The notes under the pieces are model-generated. The model saw only the letters and a list, made by a program, of their open reading frames with translations. It did no database searches and was not told the DNA's origin. The position numbers were made by a program, and so were the translations under genes. From Diphasiastrum complanatum (taxonomy: Eukaryota; Streptophyta; Lycopodiopsida; Lycopodiales; Lycopodiaceae), in the NCBI GenBank assembly GCA_029204225.1, contig CM055111.1:9232188-9296187 (forward strand): a stretch of 64,000 nucleotides of DNA, read 5' to 3'. Below are positions 22,969 through 50,568 of this stretch, in pieces (the stretch's first letter is position 1; the number at the start of each line of letters is the position of its first letter).

Positions 22969-23460
22969 GCCATGCGTGGCACTGCCACGCGTGGCAAATT
23001 TTCAAAACAAAATTTTTCTAAGTATTGTGTTTTAATATTGCCACACGTGGCAAATTTTTTGACAAATTTTGTCACGCGTGGCAATAAAAAAAGCCATTGC
23101 TCTGGAATTTTCTTTGGAGATTTGCCACACATGGCACTGCCACGTGTGGCAAATCAAAAAAATTTATGTCACATGAAAATTGGTTAAATAACAATCGTAC
23201 GTGGCACTTCCACGCGTGGATGTGCCACGCCGACATATTTTGGCACTCAAATTTTAAGTTTTAGTTTAAAAAAAATTTGCGTGGCAGTGCCACGCAAAAT
23301 TAAAATTTTTTTGTCTGACCTCTCCTCCAGTCTGGATTTCACTGGCATGTTCCTTGGAAAAGTTTTAGGGTGGATATGCCACGCATGGCAGTGCCACGCA
23401 TAAGAAAAATGTCAAAATTTCTGGCTAAGTATCGGGTTCACGTGGCAGCGTCGCGTGGCA
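22969..23460. repeat. Array of GCCACGCGTGGC palindromes
   Basis: About a dozen copies of the 12-bp palindrome GCCACGCGTGGC, or one- to two-base variants, occur in roughly 490 bp of AT-rich linker. Examples: 22969-22980, 22984-22995, 23040-23051, 23071-23082, 23124-23135, 23139-23150, 23209-23220 and 23377-23390. A related 17-bp inverted repeat, GCGTGGCAGTGCCACGC, lies at 23279-23295. Several form pairs separated by ACT or AGT. The position 3' of a CACTA transposase gene suggests subterminal transposase-binding repeats, which is an inference. Confidence 0.85.
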
Positions 23461-23879
23461 AAACACACATATATGTAGTTGTGTGTATTGTGATCTGATC
23501 GTTGTTATTACAACATTAATATACAGATTCATTGCATTCCGTTGACTGTCAATTAACTCTCACTCTTCTTCCGCAAGTAACATAAACAAAAAAAGGTATG
23601 GCTGTCTTTGATGCCCAATCGTTCTTACATTTCTTTATATCAGAATATCAGTATCAGAACAGTTGTCTCAGACGCCTAATTGTTTTTCCCGCAATATCTC
23701 TTTATGGTAGTCTAAGACTCCTACACTGATACTCTTAATCAACACAATCAGAACATCTTTATCATAACTCCGTTCTCCAAGTAATCCAGATCTTTATCAT
23801 CAGTTTCATTGTTTCCTTTGTTGGGATGACGACCTTCATTTCTGCTGAGGCCCAGACCTTATTGCTTTCAACAGGTTAA

Positions 23880-24340
23880 TCAGGTAATCAATTAGGTCTA
23901 AGCTAGATAGAATAAATCTAGAATAGATCGATAGCACAAAAATAGATGATCCAGACCCTACTAGCTAGACTAACCTAAATTAGGTAGTTTAGATCTAAGC
24001 AGCCAGACAAGTAGATCTTAGAATAGTTAGACCGATAAGATTAGCTAGGATAGACTTAGGGCTAGATTAATTCTAGAATAGTCGACCCATTCCACCCAAT
24101 AGCGACCTGTAGCTCGACTTATCTACGTTAGATTAACTTTTTAAAAATAGACCAACAAATAGATTAGATTGGATAGACTTAGATCCGAAGGCCGAACTCC
24201 AGCAGTAGTGTATTTAGAATAACGCAGCCCAATCAATTAGGTTAGATTCGAGGCCCCGTAGTATAGCCTAGCCCATAGGATAGCTAAAGTAGTTTAATGA
24301 AGGTTTAGGCTAGAATAGATTAGTCCTAAGCTAGATGAAA
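23880..24340. repeat. CTAG/TAGA-rich low-complexity block
   Basis: Dense variants of CTAGATAGA, AGATTAG, TAGACC and CTAGAATAG recur without a fixed period over about 460 bp. There is no coding potential. It may be an old decayed satellite. Confidence 0.5.
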
Positions 24341-24837
24341 ATCTTGTTAGAATAAGTTCGGTAGGTTAGTCATTGCGCCACCAAAATCCTATACCACATA
24401 CCCCACCTTGTACAAATGTTCTTGCCTGATGTACAATTCTCCGACCAACCCTAATATTTGTCCCTTGTGAAATACCTTTGAAAGGCCCTACATGGTTCAA
24501 AAAGAGCACTATTGCTATTTTTGACAGCCTCTGTCCCTGTCCAATATTGTTGTCTGTTATAGATGCATGCATGGTCAAGTCTGTCTAGAAAAATTCCAGC
24601 CTAGTTCAAAGTTAAGCTAGATTTTTTATAAGATTGTCATTTTTTGTAAACAATGAAAGTTTCTGATTATAAAATCTCTCAAATCTAGCAACCAATTGGG
24701 AAATGGATTGTGCACATTGTAATCATAGACCATTTGACATTGATAGGACCAACTTTCCAAAATACTACAATTGCCATCAGTACCACCCCGCCACCTTCAA
24801 CCTCTGTACAACGTGACAATGGCACACTATATTAATG

Positions 24838-25131
24838 TCATTGTCCATCCACCATCCCTACACCATTTTTGACTTTCCGTTCATCGAATCCACCTCCACC
24901 ATTGATTACAAGCAGCTCCAACACATGCTCCCCCATTTTGACCTCCAAACCGGACGGAGACCACACCTTCAACCATGATCTCCAGTACGTCGCCCAGGCC
25001 GACACCACCACCTCCACACTCCCGCAACCCCACCATGCCCGAGCTGGAATTCGCCTCTCCACCCTCACACTACCTCACCATTCTACTTCTCTATCTCCTA
25101 CCACATCATCTCCTCCAAAAACAGACCTTCC
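24838..25131 (+). other. C-rich flank interrupted by Copia-3
   Basis: A pyrimidine-rich segment open in one frame (from 24,869) encodes Pro-, Ser- and Thr-rich sequence. It ends in CTTCC, and right of Copia-3 the sequence resumes with CTTCC at 29678. The unrecognised protein family starts shortly after that, so this may be the upstream part of that unit. I cannot recognise a product. Confidence 0.35.
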
Positions 25132-25195
25132 AGATGGGGCAAGGGAGATAGAAGAACGTGAATGGAAAAGAGAGTAGGAATATTACGGAACAGCT

Positions 25196-26851
25196 CAGAT
25201 CCGATTAGTGAATGATAAGGGTACTTTGCTAAGTCGAGTACTTCACTATCAGTCTCAACACAAGAAGGTTTAGTTAGTACTATACTTGGATCCATTGGAG
25301 TATCAATTGGTTTTCAATCAGACATATGAAACTTTTCTAAAATGCCTTTTAGATATGTCTGCTGGCTAAGATAGATCTTCTTCTGAAGTCTATCTCTAGT
25401 AATGTGAAATCCTAGCAAAGAATGAACAGCTCCTAAATCAGTCATGTCAAATTCCTTTGACAGATCACTCTTAGTAGTGTGTAGAAGAGAAATGTCGTTA
25501 GACAATATCATCTACGTAAAGAGCTATGTGAATTGAATTGGTGCCTATATGCTTTGAATAAACATTAGTCAACTGAATTGTTTGCAAATCCTAATTGAAT
25601 GAGATAAGAGTTGATTCTATCGAACCATGCTCTTGCGGCCTATTTCAGATCGTATATTGCTTTGTGCAGCTTGCACACTTTGTGCTCTTGGCCTTTGACT
25701 TTGAATCCTTCCGGTTGGAAGGTATACAACTCCTCTTTGACATTGCCATTGAGAAATGTTGTCTTGACATCCATTTGGTGCATTTCGAGGTCTTCTGCGG
25801 CTGCTAATGCAATCAGAGTCATGATTGACTGCATCTTGATGACAGGACTGAAAATTTTTTGATAATCCACTTCTTGAACTTGAGCAAATCTTTTAGCCAC
25901 CAGCCGTGCTTTCCATTTTGCGATGGAACCATCAGAGTTGATCTTCTTCTTGAATATCCACTTGTTGTCGAGAACTCTCTTATGAGTGGGGAAGTTGACC
26001 AACGTCCAGGTCTGATTCGTCAAAAGTGAGTTGTACTCGCTTTCCATAGCTTCTTGCCACTTCACAGCATTCTTGAAGTTAATTGCTTCGGTTAGGCTCT
26101 CTGGTTCTTCTGATGAAGTCCAGAATGATTGAGGTGCATACCTCTCAAGAACTGTCCGAGTCCGTGAGGATCTACGGATGTTGGGTTGACCAAGATGCGA
26201 TGATGCTTCTTCTTGAATTTCTTTAGATCTGCTCAAGCTAGCTTGGTATGGTCTGATGACAGGTACTGTCAACTGCTCTGCTTTTGTAGCTGTAGCTGCA
26301 GTTTCTGTAGAAGGAACATCAACGTTGAAAGAATTCATGCTACGTAAGATAGGATGAGGCATGACATCGTTTATCGATGGTTGTTTAAAATCATAATATG
26401 TATGTTCTTGAAATATTACATCCCTAGAGACAAATACTACATTGGTGGATGGATCATAAAGTTCATAAGCTTTATGTTCATCAGGATAGCCAATGAAAAT
26501 ACATTTATTTGTCCTATCAGCCATGGCCTTGAATTTCTTGAAGCATTCAAAGGCTTCAGATTTGTGCTTAATGAACATAGTTGTAGACCATCTAGAATAA
26601 TCATCTATGAAAGTGAGAAAATAGATTGCATCTCCTAATGACGGGGTTGGCATTGGACCACAGAGATTGCTATGTACAAGATCTAATACATGCTTTGTTT
26701 TGATGGAATGTGATTTTGGAAACTTGCTTCTAGAGTGCTTCCCATAGATGCATGATTCACAAAAGAAAGATTTCCTATCTAATGAAGACGGGAAATTCAA
26801 ACCATCAACTAAATTATTACAATGCATATAAGAAAGTGATCTTGTATTCAC
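25196..26851 (-). pseudogene. pol: Copia-3 integrase remnant and RT
   Basis: Reading leftward on the minus strand: a pre-integrase segment (FFCESCIYGKHSRSKFPKSH), then the first part of the integrase core (FLTFIDDYSRWSTTMFIKHK). There is then a direct jump to the integrase C-terminus (NKCIFIGYPDEHKAYELYDP), so roughly 100 or more core residues, including the PQQNGVAE region, are missing. RT follows (TWTLVNFPTHKRVLDNKWIF, QMDVKTTFLNGNVKEELYTF, VCKLHKAIYDLK-stop). It continues beyond the stop in degraded form, including the frame at 25314-25511 (FDMTDLGAVHSLLGFHITRD). Homology ends at KYPYHSLIG, where the LTR fragment begins. Confidence 0.88.
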
Positions 26852-26967
26852 ATGTCCAAATTGACTATGCTACAGAACAGCACTATCATTTACATTTTTA
26901 TCAGAGATACTAGCTAATGCAACTAAATTAGAGAGTACGTAAAGATTTTCGACTCTAGTGCATGTAT

Positions 26968-28152
26968 TCAAAGTAGTATCTTCCTCGAGTATTGTACACT
27001 GCTCAGATGAGAAATAACAGTGTAGCCCTCATCAGTTATCTTAGAGACTAATAACAGGTTCTTTGACAATTGAGGAACATGAAGGACATTAGGAACACAA
27101 ATGGACAGATCGTTGTTCTGATCTTCACTGTCCTTGGTGCTAGAATCTTTGAGGTAGACAAATTGGTCTCTGCTGCAAGCGGTATACTCGGTAAACCATT
27201 CCTTGTGAGAGGTCATGTGTTGGGTAGCGTCGTTGTCCAGGTACCAGCTATCACAGTCTTCGTTGTTGATGTAAGCCATTAACAAATGTGTATCTGACTC
27301 CTTGAATTCCGCCGTGTTGGAGGAGTCTGGCTGTTGTTGTTGTTGCTGCTTCTTTGCCTCGTTGTAGATCCTGATGCGACACTCCTTGATGTCATGATTA
27401 GCTCTTTTGCAATATCTGCAGAAAAGCTTCTTGCACAATCCACCATGCTCACCTTGAGTGTGAGGCTTCTGCTGTTGCTGTTGCACTTGATTCTCGCCCT
27501 TGGAATAGTCTTTCTTCTTGGTGTATAGAGCCATGGATTTGTCTTTGATGGATAGGCTGCTAGTCTTTCTTTGCATTTCTTCTTGAAGAAGATGACCGAT
27601 CACCTTTTGAAAAGTGAGGTCGGGTTGTGTGGAGATCATCACCACAAAGTGCTCATAAGACTTTGGAAGAGAAGAAAGCAAGGTCATAACGACATCATCA
27701 TCTTGAATAGAGCATCCTACAGTTGATAACTGATCTAACAGGGGCTTGAAGTTGTTGATGTGAGAAGTGATGGCAGTAGAATCAAACATGTTAAGAGCAA
27801 AGAACTTCCTTCTAAGATGTAATCTCGTGGTCACATCGTGTGTCTCATAAAGAATTGATAACAAGTCCAGTGCTTCCTTAGAGGTTTTGCACGTGGTAAC
27901 GTGAGATATTTTGGAGTCAGCCAGATTGAGTGTGATACATGCTAGGGCCTTCTGATTTTTGATCCTCCAGGCCTTTGCTTGATCACCATCTTCTGGTTTC
28001 AGGTCTGCACCTTCTACTACATCCCAAAGATCTCTATCTATCAACATCATTCTAAGTTTTAACTTCCAAATGTAGAAGTTAGAACCATTGAACTTGTCAA
28101 TGACTCTAGCTTCACTGAGTGATGAAGATGAAGAGCTACCTATACGAGACAT
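26968..28152 (-). pseudogene. gag: Copia-3 gag and protease, altered catalytic motif
   Basis: I chose the ATG at 28152 (MSRIGSSSSSSLSEARVIDK), although the frame stays open a few codons upstream. Gag shows FNGSNFYIWKLKLRMMLIDR, the family's UBN2-type opening, and continues to a CCHC knuckle (CRYCKRANHDIKEC) followed by a Gln run. The protease site reads WYLDNDATQHMT where family members have WYLDSGATQHMT. The catalytic D-S-G is therefore D-N-D, consistent with two G-to-A changes on the coding strand. The frame closes at 26968 after VPNVLHVPQLSKNLL. It is about 395 codons with no internal stop. Confidence 0.88.
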
Positions 28153-28205
28153 GATAACAATATACAAATAAAACAAACTTAATCTCTCGGTTTGTTTGAA
28201 CTAAT

Positions 28206-28216
28206 CTCTGATACCA
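28206..28216 (-). other. Copia-3 primer-binding site
   Basis: CTCTGATACCA on the plus strand is TGGTATCAGAG on the element strand. It lies a few bases inside the 5' LTR end and is complementary to initiator tRNA-Met. Confidence 0.85.
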
Positions 28217-28222
28217 ATCTTA

Positions 28223-29677
28223 TGGGGCAAGGGAGATAGAAGAACGTGAACGGAGAAGAGAGCAGGAATATTGCGGAACAGCTCTCCCATTCTAATCAGC
28301 TACTAAATGCAAAAATAGTCTAAAAGACAACTTATGCTAAATGTAATCACAACTTTAAGTGTCTTAATTGCCCAACAGGATCTTAAAAATTAATTCATAC
28401 TCTGAAATAAGAGTACAATCCACCAAAGAGATTAGAGATGGTTTGTATGTGGTACTACTGAAATCAAATTCAATTGTGAAATATAGTTCTAAAGTAAATG
28501 GAAGAGCAGTATGATAACGCGAGTTCCTTAGGCGTCAAAGATAGCCATCGTCTGATCAAAAACTGAGTCGTAGACGTTCGTGTTCTGATCAGAGTGAGTA
28601 AACAAGCGCGATCAAACAACAATGAAAGTGCATTCAATCACAACAAGCATTCATCTACGTTGTACACAGATAAAACCAAGCTGCTACTATATTACACTGA
28701 AGCACAATACAAAATAGCAATTACAATAAAAAATGACGGCATAATTGAGATGCTCAAACAATGTGTCTCATGGACGGAGCAACCACTAATCTGTGCTTAA
28801 ACGATCTATTTATAGATTTCATCCGTGTATTAATTACATTGAATGCTTGTCACCTAGTTAGGAAAGTCGTTGTACTTGGAAGTATACGACTGTACATAGT
28901 GTATACGGTCAATAATTTAGCATCGTTGACGCTGACGAGGACGTTGCAAATTCTTTCATTTCGCATTTTACGTGAAGTGGTTTTCTCTCACTTCGCAAAT
29001 TTCGGGAAGTAACTGGGAACATTCCTTGTTCAAAATAGACTTCGGCATTTTCTCTCTCTTTGGGATTTTTTGAAAAAACCGAAGGTGCCTTTGAAACAGT
29101 TTAACTTATGAAAATAGATGACCTTCGGCATTTTCTCTCTCTTCGGGATTTTGCGAAAAAGGCGAAGGTGTAAAAAATAGTTAAACTTTTGAACTATGCA
29201 AAAGTCACATTTCGGGGAAATGCGAAAAAGCCAAAGCTGTTGAAAACATAGTTCATTTCTGCAGACTGTTGCGACACTTAGTGTATTTCTGCAGACAGTT
29301 GCGACACTTAGTGTATTTCTGCAGACTGTTTGACACTTAGTGTATTTTTGCAGACTTGTTTTAAATGCTGGTTCTTGGAAGTCCTTGAAGATGGCCAAGT
29401 CTTCAATGACTTCAAGTAATTGAACTTAACATCTGAACTTGAAATTATGACAGGATTGGTTACCATTTGCTGGAGATCAGCCAGAAGCCCGTTGTAGACG
29501 TTCTTCAAATAAATTGGCTATCTAAGTTTGTAATTCCTGCAAGTATCAGATGAGCAGACGTAGAACCAAAGTTGGTTTCACCTTACCCTAGATTAATGAT
29601 CAATAAACATGCAGGAAGAATCATGAAATAGAATTAGTCATTCACCAAGGAGGAAACTATGGGCTTAATTTCCAACA
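28223..29677 (-). repeat. Copia-3 5' LTR (1,455 bp)
   Basis: On the element strand it begins TGTTGGAAATTAAGCCC and ends TTGCCCCA. A TATA box (CTATAAATAG, element strand) lies at about 28804-28814. The U3 portion carries two internal repeat groups: CTTCGGCATTTTCTCTCTCT variants at about 29040 and 29122, and a 30-bp unit with CTGCAGACTGTTGCGACACT, three full copies plus a part copy, at 29255-29357. Confidence 0.85.
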
Positions 29678-30300
29678 CTTCCATCCACCTCCGCTATCCG
29701 TCCCCGCTTCTGATGATGTGGTGGACCTGTTGCAGTACACCAACACTGGTACCAAAAGTTCTACACCGTACATGATGCGAAATAGCCGAGACTCTTTGTC
29801 AAACAGTATCCAAACATCACGACAAGAGATGGCTATACATTGTCAGACAAGATCAAAGACTTTTTAAAACTGACACAGGCCAACCTGATTAATGCCCCTC
29901 TGCATGCTCAACCAAAATGGTGGACGACAGTACTCATGCGCAACCCCGAGCTCATTCAAGAATATCTTATGGCTCCAGTGACAATAAGGGCTGATCCAAC
30001 ATTCCATCATATGCCCAGAAGAAGAGCATGGACAGCTTTGAAGACTCCAAGCGTCGAGTCCTGTAATTGGCCTGTAATAAAATTGGCACATGGTTGGAAG
30101 ACAACGGTCGACTTCACCAGGGCCCTCAACCAGTTCCTAATAGACGCGCCTAACTCTCCAGATCCTATCATTCTGGAAGCCTATTACAACGTGGAGACCC
30201 TTCTAACTGCCGCAAAAGTGGATACCAGATGGGATCTCTGCTTCGACGAGTACTGCATCAATCCCAATAAAAGCTTCAAGTCAACGGCCATTGAAGATTA
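29678..30300 (+). CDS. Unrecognised conserved protein, copy 1
   Basis: The best frame opens at 29840 and runs 153 codons to 30300; the same frame extends upstream with stops. I do not recognise the family. Landmarks are QPKWWTTVLMRNPELIQEYL, RADPTFHHMPRRRAW, NWPVIKLAHGWKTTVDF, TRALNQFL, DTRWDLCFDEYCINPNKSF and a TAIED ending. A second, diverged copy on the minus strand at 61,176-61,637 aligns along most of the length (RVDPYYVPMQRRNKW, NWPIIHQPYSWTISVDV, ATQWDDCLPPLTFDPNKPM), which shows this is a real protein family. It is probably an accessory or gag-like protein of a repeat element. The Copia-3 insertion separates it from its 5' side. Confidence 0.55.
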
Positions 30301-31207
30301 GATCCTTTTATATCGGACCTTCCATCACTTGTTCGCAACATCTTAGTGAGGTTGGAACGATGGTATACAACAGGCTTTATGGGAAACATGCACCCGACAT
30401 TCAGCCCAATCTGGTCGCAATCCTTAACGCGCAGTTCATTGTGGTCCTATTTCATCCGCCGACTGGTCGCTACAACCCACCAACAGAATCGAGGAGGGCA
30501 TCTATCCCACGGGCCCATTCAACTTTATCTTCATAGTCGATGCCGTCTCTGAGGTCATCATCATTTAAATCAATCAAGTATGCGAATTCTGTAATCATAT
30601 TTGAAAGAAGAGATAGTATCTCATCTTCTTTAAGGTCCATAACATCACCAAAGGAGATCGGGGCCGAGCACGTGTCTGCAAAATGAATGGTCAAGATCAA
30701 ATCAAGAACTGTGTTTGAGTCCTCTTAACTAATGAGTTAATTGGGAGTGTTTAATCTCTCTCTCTATCCTTAGGAGTCTGGACTTACTCTAATTCTCCGC
30801 ACAAATGAGGACATCGAAGACAAAAAAGATAAACAACTATGGTCTTCAATGCTTAGGACATGTCCCTTCCTTTGATTTTGCCCCGTGACCAAAATGCTTG
30901 CCTTTAGGCTTAGTGCTTCATCCTCTCCTCATCCTCACATCTTTATGGCAATACGAGATTCAAAACCCATCACCGTAGGATATCATCATAAACATTCAGA
31001 TGTTGCCACGTCTTATTCAATCAACGATTCACAAAAGTCCAAGAGGCAAATATCCAAGTGATAGGCACGTAAAATATGTGGTGCAATCAAGCCTTCTCTC
31101 CTTTGCCTTTCCCCTTTTTCTTCTATTCTCGCTCTCCTCTTCGCCATCTTCCTTTCAGTATTTGCGAGCTTTTGTTATCAGATCTGTAAGCGAGCGACGA
31201 TCGATCG
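30301..31207 (+). promoter_or_regulatory. RPT2 upstream region and 5' UTR
   Basis: No supported gene lies between the unknown family and RPT2. An open minus-strand frame at 30470-30700 (acidic, 76 codons) is unrecognised. Just before the RPT2 ATG, 31093-31150 is strongly CT-rich, as plant 5' UTRs often are. I see no convincing TATA box in the 150 bp upstream of that tract, which would fit a housekeeping promoter. Confidence 0.4.
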
Positions 31208-47903
<16,696 letters not shown>

Positions 47904-48029
47904 ACAATTTTTCTTGGTTTTGGTCATGACGCAGGCTTTAAGGAAGCATCCTTTAGGGCCTGTGCTGCTACTACATTGACGTTGTATATTTTTAGAATCA
48001 GCAATATAATGACTAGAAAAATAAATGTT

Positions 48030-50568
48030 TGTTGAGTGTCCTCTATACATGTTCTGATTTCATATTCATGGTATAATTTTGGGCCATAGCATTAGTGAAT
48101 TTAGACAGTTTGATGATTGTTTCATCAGTAATTTACAGGCTGGCATCCTTTCTAGCCACCTTCAGTTCTTGATAGAATGAACACTTTTTTGTTGCAATCT
48201 ACAAAAAATCTTGGTCCACTGTTAAACACCTCATGGATATGTGATGCAGTTGGCTGAGTCGTCGGTGTTTTACATAGTTTTTAAATTCCTTTGTAAAGTG
48301 TTGTCTTGGGGTGATAACAGCTGGAGAGTATTGCAACCGAACTCTCTAAGCTGTGGTGGACTCAATCGGGTGCATTTTGGCCTGAAAGATAATGCAATTT
48401 TTACACATCTTTTGCTTCCATGGCAACTAGCCCCTTGATCTCCCTCACATTCGGTGGCTCTGGATAGAAACCCATACTGCTGCCTTGATTATTTTGGTTC
48501 CAATTATTTTCTGTTTACACAGGCATTTTGCTCCCATGGTCTATCATAAATTGCCATGAGACCTCCCATGCATAGGCCGTGGCACTGGCCACTCAGCTAT
48601 GCTACTTTTCTTTCTGGATGGTATGTTCTTTTAGTTTGGCATGGAGAGGGAGAAAAAACAACGGCTTTTTTCTGGGTGGGGGAGAAGTAGTTTATTTCTC
48701 AAGGACCCTGTTTGCTTGTTACCAGATTGTACTCCTGTCAAATAGATTGTTGTACAGAATCTTATGCCATAGTCTTACCATTCCCCCCCTCCCCCCCCAA
48801 TAATGTAGGAATTTTACTCCTGACATTACATTTTAATTGAGTAATGTGCATAATTGCATCACTTGAATAGCATTCAAGGTCCAAACATGTTCAAAAAACT
48901 TGAATAGCATACATAGGAAGTGTATCAACTAGTTGAGTAGCCAACCCATGTGATAGGGAGATTTGATTTGACATTGTTTTTGTGTAATGTCCCACTTGAT
49001 TGTAGATCTTGCAAAAAATTTAATTTAATTTTTTTTCCTGTCTATTTGTCCCATTGGTGGAGACTTTGTTTCACAAGCTACATCCTTGGCTTTCAGCGTT
49101 TCATTATTCCTATATCCTTGTCTTTTAGAATGGTTTCTTTTTTCTAATAAGGATGATGGTGAAGGAAAACTATCGAGGAAGACAACATGTAGTCCTCTGA
49201 TGATAAATAATTTTTGGTCTTTTGAAGTGTCCTATGATTAGGCCTAATTTAGGGTGGCATAAGCTTCGTGATGTCTCATCTCGAATTTGATCCCTTTTGA
49301 TGATACGACCATCAAAGTTTTTGCACAAGGACAAAGTAGTCTGAACCCTCTTAGAATTGTGTGATTCAAACATGTTTGGTACTATATTCCTTAATTAAAT
49401 TGCATTTGAAAATTTTGTGGTTAGGCCTTATTTAGCATAAGCTTCTTGATGTATCATCTCTAATTTGATCTCTTTTGATAATCCGACCATCAAGATTTAA
49501 CCACAAGGACAAAGTAGTCTACACATCTTAGAATTGAGATGTTAGGTATGATACTTTATTTGTAAATTTTGTTGATACTTTCTTAGTAAGTCTTGTTAAC
49601 ACTTTTGTCTTTGTTATTTGACCAAATGTGAGCATGAAAGTGTTGAATGATGCAGATTAAAATTTCCAATATTGTAGCCCTTATTTTTTTCTCATTAAAG
49701 ATGATGTAGAGACCACCTTTACCTCATAGGGAGAACATCTATCACATTTTGACACGACACAATCGTAAGGTTTGGTGTTTTAAATTAAAGGTTTACACAA
49801 TGTAGTTCATCGAAGAATTTCTATGTTCTAACATGGTTGTTGTTGCAGGTGGATGTAGATTTAAAATTATATAATCTAGCTTGTACATTCTTGCTACATG
49901 GCATCATTGTGGATGACCAAGTGTCTTACTATCATAGTTAGGTAGTGATTAGGAGTCAATTTTGATGATCTTTTAGATAAGAAGATTCTTGGTGGTTATT
50001 GAGCTTCAAGTTGAGTCCCTACTTTTTAGGAGTTTTTGGTGAGATATGCCACGAATCACGTAAAGTCATCAGACTTCAACTGCCAAGTGGATAAGCATGC
50101 ATGATCAGGGTATTGGAGGCCAGGGTGAGGTCAAAATCTAAGTTCATTTAACCTTGATCCTCATATCAGAGCTCATCTATGTTGGCCATTTATAGTACAT
50201 GCCCAACGCATGAAGCAATTAGAGTTGAGAATACAATTTAAAAACCCGATCGAATCAATCACCACAACACAACGTCAAGTGCAATAAGACAAGACAACAA
50301 AATTGCTCTCCCACAAACTGTATATTCACACTAATAAGCAAGTACAAGGATAAAGTTACTTAAGAGCACTCAAAGGGCTCATAAAAGAAGGACGGCCCGA
50401 TAATTTCTAGAATTGAGCACATGTGGTGTCGTCGAAATTAGAAAGCACTATATAAGTCGATCATTGATATTTTAATTCTCTCCCTCAATGATCAACGTCT
50501 CTCTTTATTTAGAAATTTACACTATTCATGGAACATATCACTATGATAGTATCATAAGTATAGGCTTT
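48030..50568 (+). other. RPT2 downstream DNA, no gene
   Basis: AT-rich noncoding sequence, apart from the tandem duplication at 49,238-49,536. Short open frames here show no known motif. Confidence 0.4.
49238..49536 (+). repeat. Diverged tandem duplication (about 120-bp units)
   Basis: Unit A (49,238-49,359) and unit B (49,421-49,536) share TTAGGCCT, GCATAAGCTTC, AATTTGATC and ACAAGGACAAAGTAGTCT in the same order. They are clearly diverged and separated by about 60 bp. Noncoding. Confidence 0.8.

Larger units (their letters stand above)
25132..29677 (-). mobile_element. Copia-3: internally deleted LTR retrotransposon
   Basis: Minus-strand Ty1/copia element. The right (5') LTR is long and complete. 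The left (3') LTR is reduced to about 61 bp (25135-25195) and fused to RT sequence, so RNase H, the PPT and most of the 3' LTR are deleted. The same TGGGGCAAGGGAGATAGAAG marks both LTR ends (25135, 28223). CTTCC flanks both sides (25127-25131 and 29678-29682), although three extra bases lie between it and TGGGGCA on the left. Gag and RT are recognisable; the protease motif is mutated and the integrase core largely deleted. Confidence 0.88.

Noticed and set aside
22722-23187. ORFs on both strands over the 23-kb palindrome array
   Set aside because: The palindromes translate to similar short peptides on both strands. No protein family is visible.
24366-24578. 70-codon minus-strand ORF
   Set aside because: No recognisable domain, no relative in the window and no supporting context.
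29255-29357. Regular 30-bp repeats that resemble a small CRISPR array
   Set aside because: Head-to-tail units have no unique spacers and lie inside a copia LTR of a plant genome.
50158-50175. ATATCAGAGCTC, similar to a copia primer-binding site
   Set aside because: It lacks the TGG start, has no LTR end directly before it, and is on the opposite strand from the nearby copia fragments.
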